Source of the DNA: CAYZQE01 sp964480635
Lineage (GTDB): Bacteria; Pseudomonadota; Gammaproteobacteria; GCA-001735895
NCBI GenBank assembly: GCA_964480635.1
Contig: CAYZQE010000005.1
Coordinates: 1-53,995 of the forward strand
Reading direction: 5' to 3'
Length of the DNA stretch: 53,995 bases
Shown here: in pieces, positions 52,882 through 53,995 of the stretch
Layout: every line of letters begins with the position of its first letter
Position numbering within the stretch: position 1 is the stretch's first letter
Position numbers and translations under genes: made by a program
Notes under the pieces: model-generated
Seen by the model: the letters and a program-made list of their open reading frames with translations, nothing else
Database searches by the model: none
What the model was told of the DNA's origin: nothing

Positions 52882-52926
52882 TTAAGTGTCGTGTCCCCTT
52901 AAAAGGAGAGTCGCTTAAGTATTCTA

Positions 52927-53066
52927 CGCTTAAATGTTTAACATCGTGGGCATTTACGAGCCGTAGCAATGACTTTAAAGTCTGTTTTTTTAAAGTCGTG
53001 AGCCACATACTAGACAATTACAGTAGAGTATTCGGTAATTAGCACCGTTTTATTGTTATTTTTCAT
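52927..53066 (-). pseudogene. Decayed second copy of the SDR 5' end
   Basis: Read on the minus strand from an ATG at 53066, the sequence gives MKNNNKTVLIT, matching the SDR start (MKNNHQKTVLIT at 52119), then an in-frame TAG in place of a glycine-tyrosine codon pair, a one-base frameshift, and loss of homology after about 45 codons. By eye about three quarters of bases match the functional gene. The rest of the gene is gone. It is a remnant of a tandem duplication. Confidence 0.75.
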
Positions 53067-53125
53067 TACTTTTTTAGGGTTTTTGTTTCGTGACGTTGAT
53101 TGATATTATAAACTATGCGGCTTTT
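52927..53125. repeat. Direct repeat, decayed copy
   Basis: Partner of the repeat at 51978-52175, offset by about 948 bases, with the ICMT-like gene between them. It fills most of the gap between that gene and fmdB. Confidence 0.65.
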
Positions 53126-53158
53126 ATCTTAAGCTGTCTTTTTAGCGGTTAAACAATT

Positions 53159-53452
53159 ATGCCAATTTACGAATATATTTGCGAAGCCTGTGAAGAGCCT
53201 TATGAGGCTTTGCAAAAAATGAGCGACGATGCGCTGACGGATTGTCCTGTCTGCCATGAGCCAAAATTACGCAAAAAAATCAGTGCGGCTGGTTTTAGAT
53301 TAAGCGGCTCTGGCTGGTATGAGACTGATTTTAAAACAGGCAAAAAGAAAAATATAAGTGAATCGCCTAGTGCGGCAAAAGAGAGTGCAAGCAAAGATTC
53401 AAAACCAGCTAAAAAAGCTGCTCACACTCATAGTAGTGGCTGTAGTCATTAG
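53159..53452 (+). CDS. FmdB-family zinc ribbon protein
   Basis: This 97-residue protein has an N-terminal zinc ribbon (YICEACEEPYEAL then DCPVCHEPKLRKK: two CxxC knuckles) and a GFRLSGSGWYETDF segment, typical of FmdB regulatory proteins, then a Lys/Ser-rich tail with a His/Cys end (HTHSSGCSH). It is next to aspS, as is common in proteobacteria. Its role is not settled. Confidence 0.93.
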   Translation: MPIYEYICEACEEPYEALQKMSDDALTDCPVCHEPKLRKKISAAGFRLSGSGWYETDFKTGKKKNISESPSAAKESASKDSKPAKKAAHTHSSGCSH

Positions 53453-53492
53453 TATAAAAATCAATTTAACTTTTACAATTTAGGAATTAACA

Positions 53493-53995
53493 ATGCGAAC
53501 GCATTATTGTGGCGATATCAATCTTGAACATTTAGATCAACAAATTACTATCTGCGGATGGGTGAATAAACGACGTGACCACGGTGGCGTTATTTTTATC
53601 GATTTACGTGATAAAAATGGTTTATTACAGGTTGTTTTTGACCCTGATGATGCCGCTATGTTTGCCATAGCCGAGTCAGTGCGTAACGAATTTGTGCTAA
53701 AAGTAACGGGAAAGGTTCGTAATCGCCCTGAAGGCACGATTAATAAAGACATGGCAACGGGCGAAATTGAAGTGTTTGGTATTGAGCTTGAAGTCTTAAA
53801 TGCGTCTGAAACACCGCCGTTTCAATTAGACGATGACGATGTACATGACGACATTCGTTTGAAATATCGCTATATAGATTTGCGTAAGCCTAAAATGTTA
53901 AAGCGCATGCAGTTACGCGCTAAGGTGACGCACTTTATGCGTACATGGCTTGAAGCTAAAGATTTTATGGATATCGAAACACCAATGTTAACGCG
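53493..53995 (+). CDS. aspS: Aspartyl-tRNA synthetase, N-terminal part
   Basis: The window ends inside this gene after about 167 codons. The visible part starts MRTHYCGDIN and has the OB-fold anticodon-binding domain with CGWVNKRRDHGGVIFIDLRD and the class II linker RYIDLRKPKMLKRM, then the start of motif 1. It charges tRNA(Asp). TAGGAA precedes the ATG. The 40-base gap to fmdB suggests co-transcription. Confidence 0.95.
   Translation, partial: MRTHYCGDINLEHLDQQITICGWVNKRRDHGGVIFIDLRDKNGLLQVVFDPDDAAMFAIAESVRNEFVLKVTGKVRNRPEGTINKDMATGEIEVFGIELEVLNASETPPFQLDDDDVHDDIRLKYRYIDLRKPKMLKRMQLRAKVTHFMRTWLEAKDFMDIETPMLT

Overview
This window looks like a chromosomal piece of an AT-rich, flagellated, probably aquatic gammaproteobacterium. 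The evidence is a YheS-type ABC-F protein, a DUF3581 protein, PomA/PomB-type sodium stator genes, GpmI, PurU, BioA, UvrD and an fmdB-aspS pair, all of which resemble gammaproteobacterial versions by eye. I cannot name the genus. No tRNA, rRNA, CRISPR array, transposase, integrase or phage gene was found. No stretch above 300 bases lacks a gene; the longest gaps (41027-41317 and 52882-53158) hold a flagellar-type promoter and a decayed gene copy, respectively.

Positions 166-19739 are one continuous plus-strand run of tightly packed, often overlapping genes that form a type II polyketide pigment locus. The first block (166-8879) is an aryl-polyene (APE) set: acyl carrier protein, COG4648-type membrane protein, AMP-ligase, ApeI-like dehydratase, LolA-like protein, MMPL exporter, ketosynthase, chain-length-factor-like protein, ApeP-like dehydratase and FabG-like reductase. 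The second block (8906-10974) is a dialkylresorcinol pair, a DarA-like flavodoxin-fold protein and a DarB-like KAS III. A third block (11057-14453), with its own candidate promoter, encodes a small HTH-like protein, a BtrH-type acyltransferase and an ABC-2 exporter. A fourth (14523-16684) is a second complete ACP/ketosynthase/CLF-like set. The run ends with a GT2 glycosyltransferase, an LpxL-like acyltransferase and a secreted alpha/beta hydrolase. The combination is that of a flexirubin-like APE-resorcinol hybrid. The BtrH protein is a candidate for the ester-forming step.

On the minus strand next to it (19777-24235) lie a MipA/OmpV porin-like protein, a B12-binding radical SAM enzyme and a flavoprotein with flavin-halogenase motifs, separated by a plus-strand lipoprotein gene. 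The radical SAM and halogenase-like genes are plausible tailoring genes. A strong bidirectional hairpin terminator lies at 22954-22988.

The rest is mainly core and signalling DNA: a divergent histidine kinase/HD-GYP response regulator pair (24440-28516), YchJ, a GIY-YIG protein and ABC-F protein, a DMT transporter, DUF3581, bioA, uvrD, a DUF1501/DUF1800 secreted pair, a small flagellar-like protein with a CJM1_0395-type metalloprotease, a chemoreceptor behind a candidate sigma-28 promoter, gpmI, an HDOD protein, a PilZ protein, pomB-pomA, purU, a four-gene minus-strand group (HExxH protein, spermidine-synthase-like protein, SDR, ICMT-like protein), a degenerate second copy of the SDR 5' end, fmdB and the start of aspS. 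Several genes (HD-GYP, PilZ and a possible riboswitch-like leader) point to c-di-GMP signalling.
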